The translations under genes and the position numbers were made by a program. From Chitinivorax tropicus (GTDB lineage: Bacteria; Pseudomonadota; Gammaproteobacteria; Burkholderiales; SCOH01), in contig NZ_JACHHY010000002.1 in the NCBI RefSeq assembly GCF_014202905.1, positions 208,616 to 272,615 on the forward strand: 64,000 bases of DNA. Reading direction: 5' to 3'. Numbering within the stretch: position 1 is the first letter of the stretch; every line of letters begins with the position of its first letter. Below the pieces are notes generated by a model. That model was not told the origin of the DNA. It saw only the letters and a program-made list of their open reading frames with translations, and made no database searches. Of this stretch, positions 63,883-64,000 are shown one piece after another.

Positions 63883-64000
63883 TCACATTGGTAGCCATAA
63901 AAGCGCGCATGCCATGGCAATGACACTTTCGTAATTTCGCTTCAGGTTGTCGAATCGAAATGCCACAGCTCGGAAAGGCTTCAACCGGGCAAAGGCATTC
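63868..64000 (-). mobile_element. IS5 family (IS427-type) insertion sequence, one end
   Basis: The terminal sequence GGGGCTGTTGACGTTTCA, preceded by TTA, resembles IS427-group ends. The transposase end lies just inside. Only about 130 bases are in the window, so the element length and target duplication cannot be seen. Confidence 0.7.
63883..63999 (-). CDS. IS5-family transposase, C-terminal fragment
   Basis: Partial at the right edge. The last 38 residues (NAFARLKPFRAVAFRFDNLK, RNYESVIAMACALLWLPM) match the end of IS427-group transposases, which typically finish with such an ALxxLWLP segment. The catalytic DDE residues are outside the window. Confidence 0.8.
   Translation of the reverse strand, partial: NAFARLKPFRAVAFRFDNLKRNYESVIAMACALLWLPM

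Overview
The window looks like chromosome of a chitin-degrading betaproteobacterium, close to the Chitinivorax/Chitinimonas type within or near Neisseriales and Burkholderiales. This is inferred from moderately high GC, betaproteobacterial housekeeping genes (sbcB end, ettA, rbgA, rsmE, yaeQ, yaiI) and a tandem block of four large secreted chitinases. I saw no rRNA, tRNA, CRISPR array, prophage or plasmid-type origin. The right edge enters an IS5/IS427-type insertion sequence.

Layout. 1-12 kb: end of exonuclease I, a LysR regulator, a secreted S9 peptidase, a crotonase, an exonuclease/GIY-YIG nuclease, DinB, a TlpA-like lipoprotein, PsiF, YaeQ, WbuC, a cold-shock protein, YaiI, an adenine-nucleotide hydrolase-like protein and a metallophosphoesterase. 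12-17 kb: an RraB-like protein, a low-GC lipoprotein, an amphipathic-repeat lipoprotein, RbgA, gamma-glutamyltransferase and a PilZ protein. 17-26 kb: two J-like proteins with altered HPD motifs, an alanine-rich lipoprotein, two divergent L,D-transpeptidases whose start codons overlap, an outer-membrane barrel and EttA.

25.8-38.2 kb is the chitin block. A divergent FixJ-type regulator and soluble TPR-histidine kinase with a CRP-like site are followed by four co-oriented secreted chitinases (GH18, GH19, GH18, GH18). These share a leader peptide, CBM5/12 modules, ricin-type modules and Pro-Thr linkers. Two of the genes have the same 25-bp upstream element, apparently covering the -35 region. 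Downstream lie a JmjC-like cupin protein, an exported FAD oxidoreductase and a secreted NUC1-type nuclease. 42.8-49.9 kb: YkgJ, a methyltransferase, an Lrp regulator diverging from an EamA exporter and an aminotransferase, a barrel protein, an inositol monophosphatase and RsmE. 50-54.8 kb: a glucose/mannose-type ABC importer whose predicted -10 box sits inside a perfect palindrome.

56.9-63.6 kb ends with a PEP-CTERM-like protein and a gas-sensing signalling locus. On the minus strand, in transcription order, are a PAS protein with a degenerate histidine kinase core, a CheY-like regulator, an HD-GYP phosphodiesterase and an H-NOX haem protein. Diverging from them are a MerR-type-HTH/REC protein and a kinase that begins with an HNOBA-like domain, the partner domain of H-NOX in soluble guanylate cyclase. 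I read this as a split NO (or O2) sensing circuit with a cyclic-di-GMP output, and it is the most distinctive system in the window. All functional statements are inferred from sequence motifs read by eye; no database search was run.
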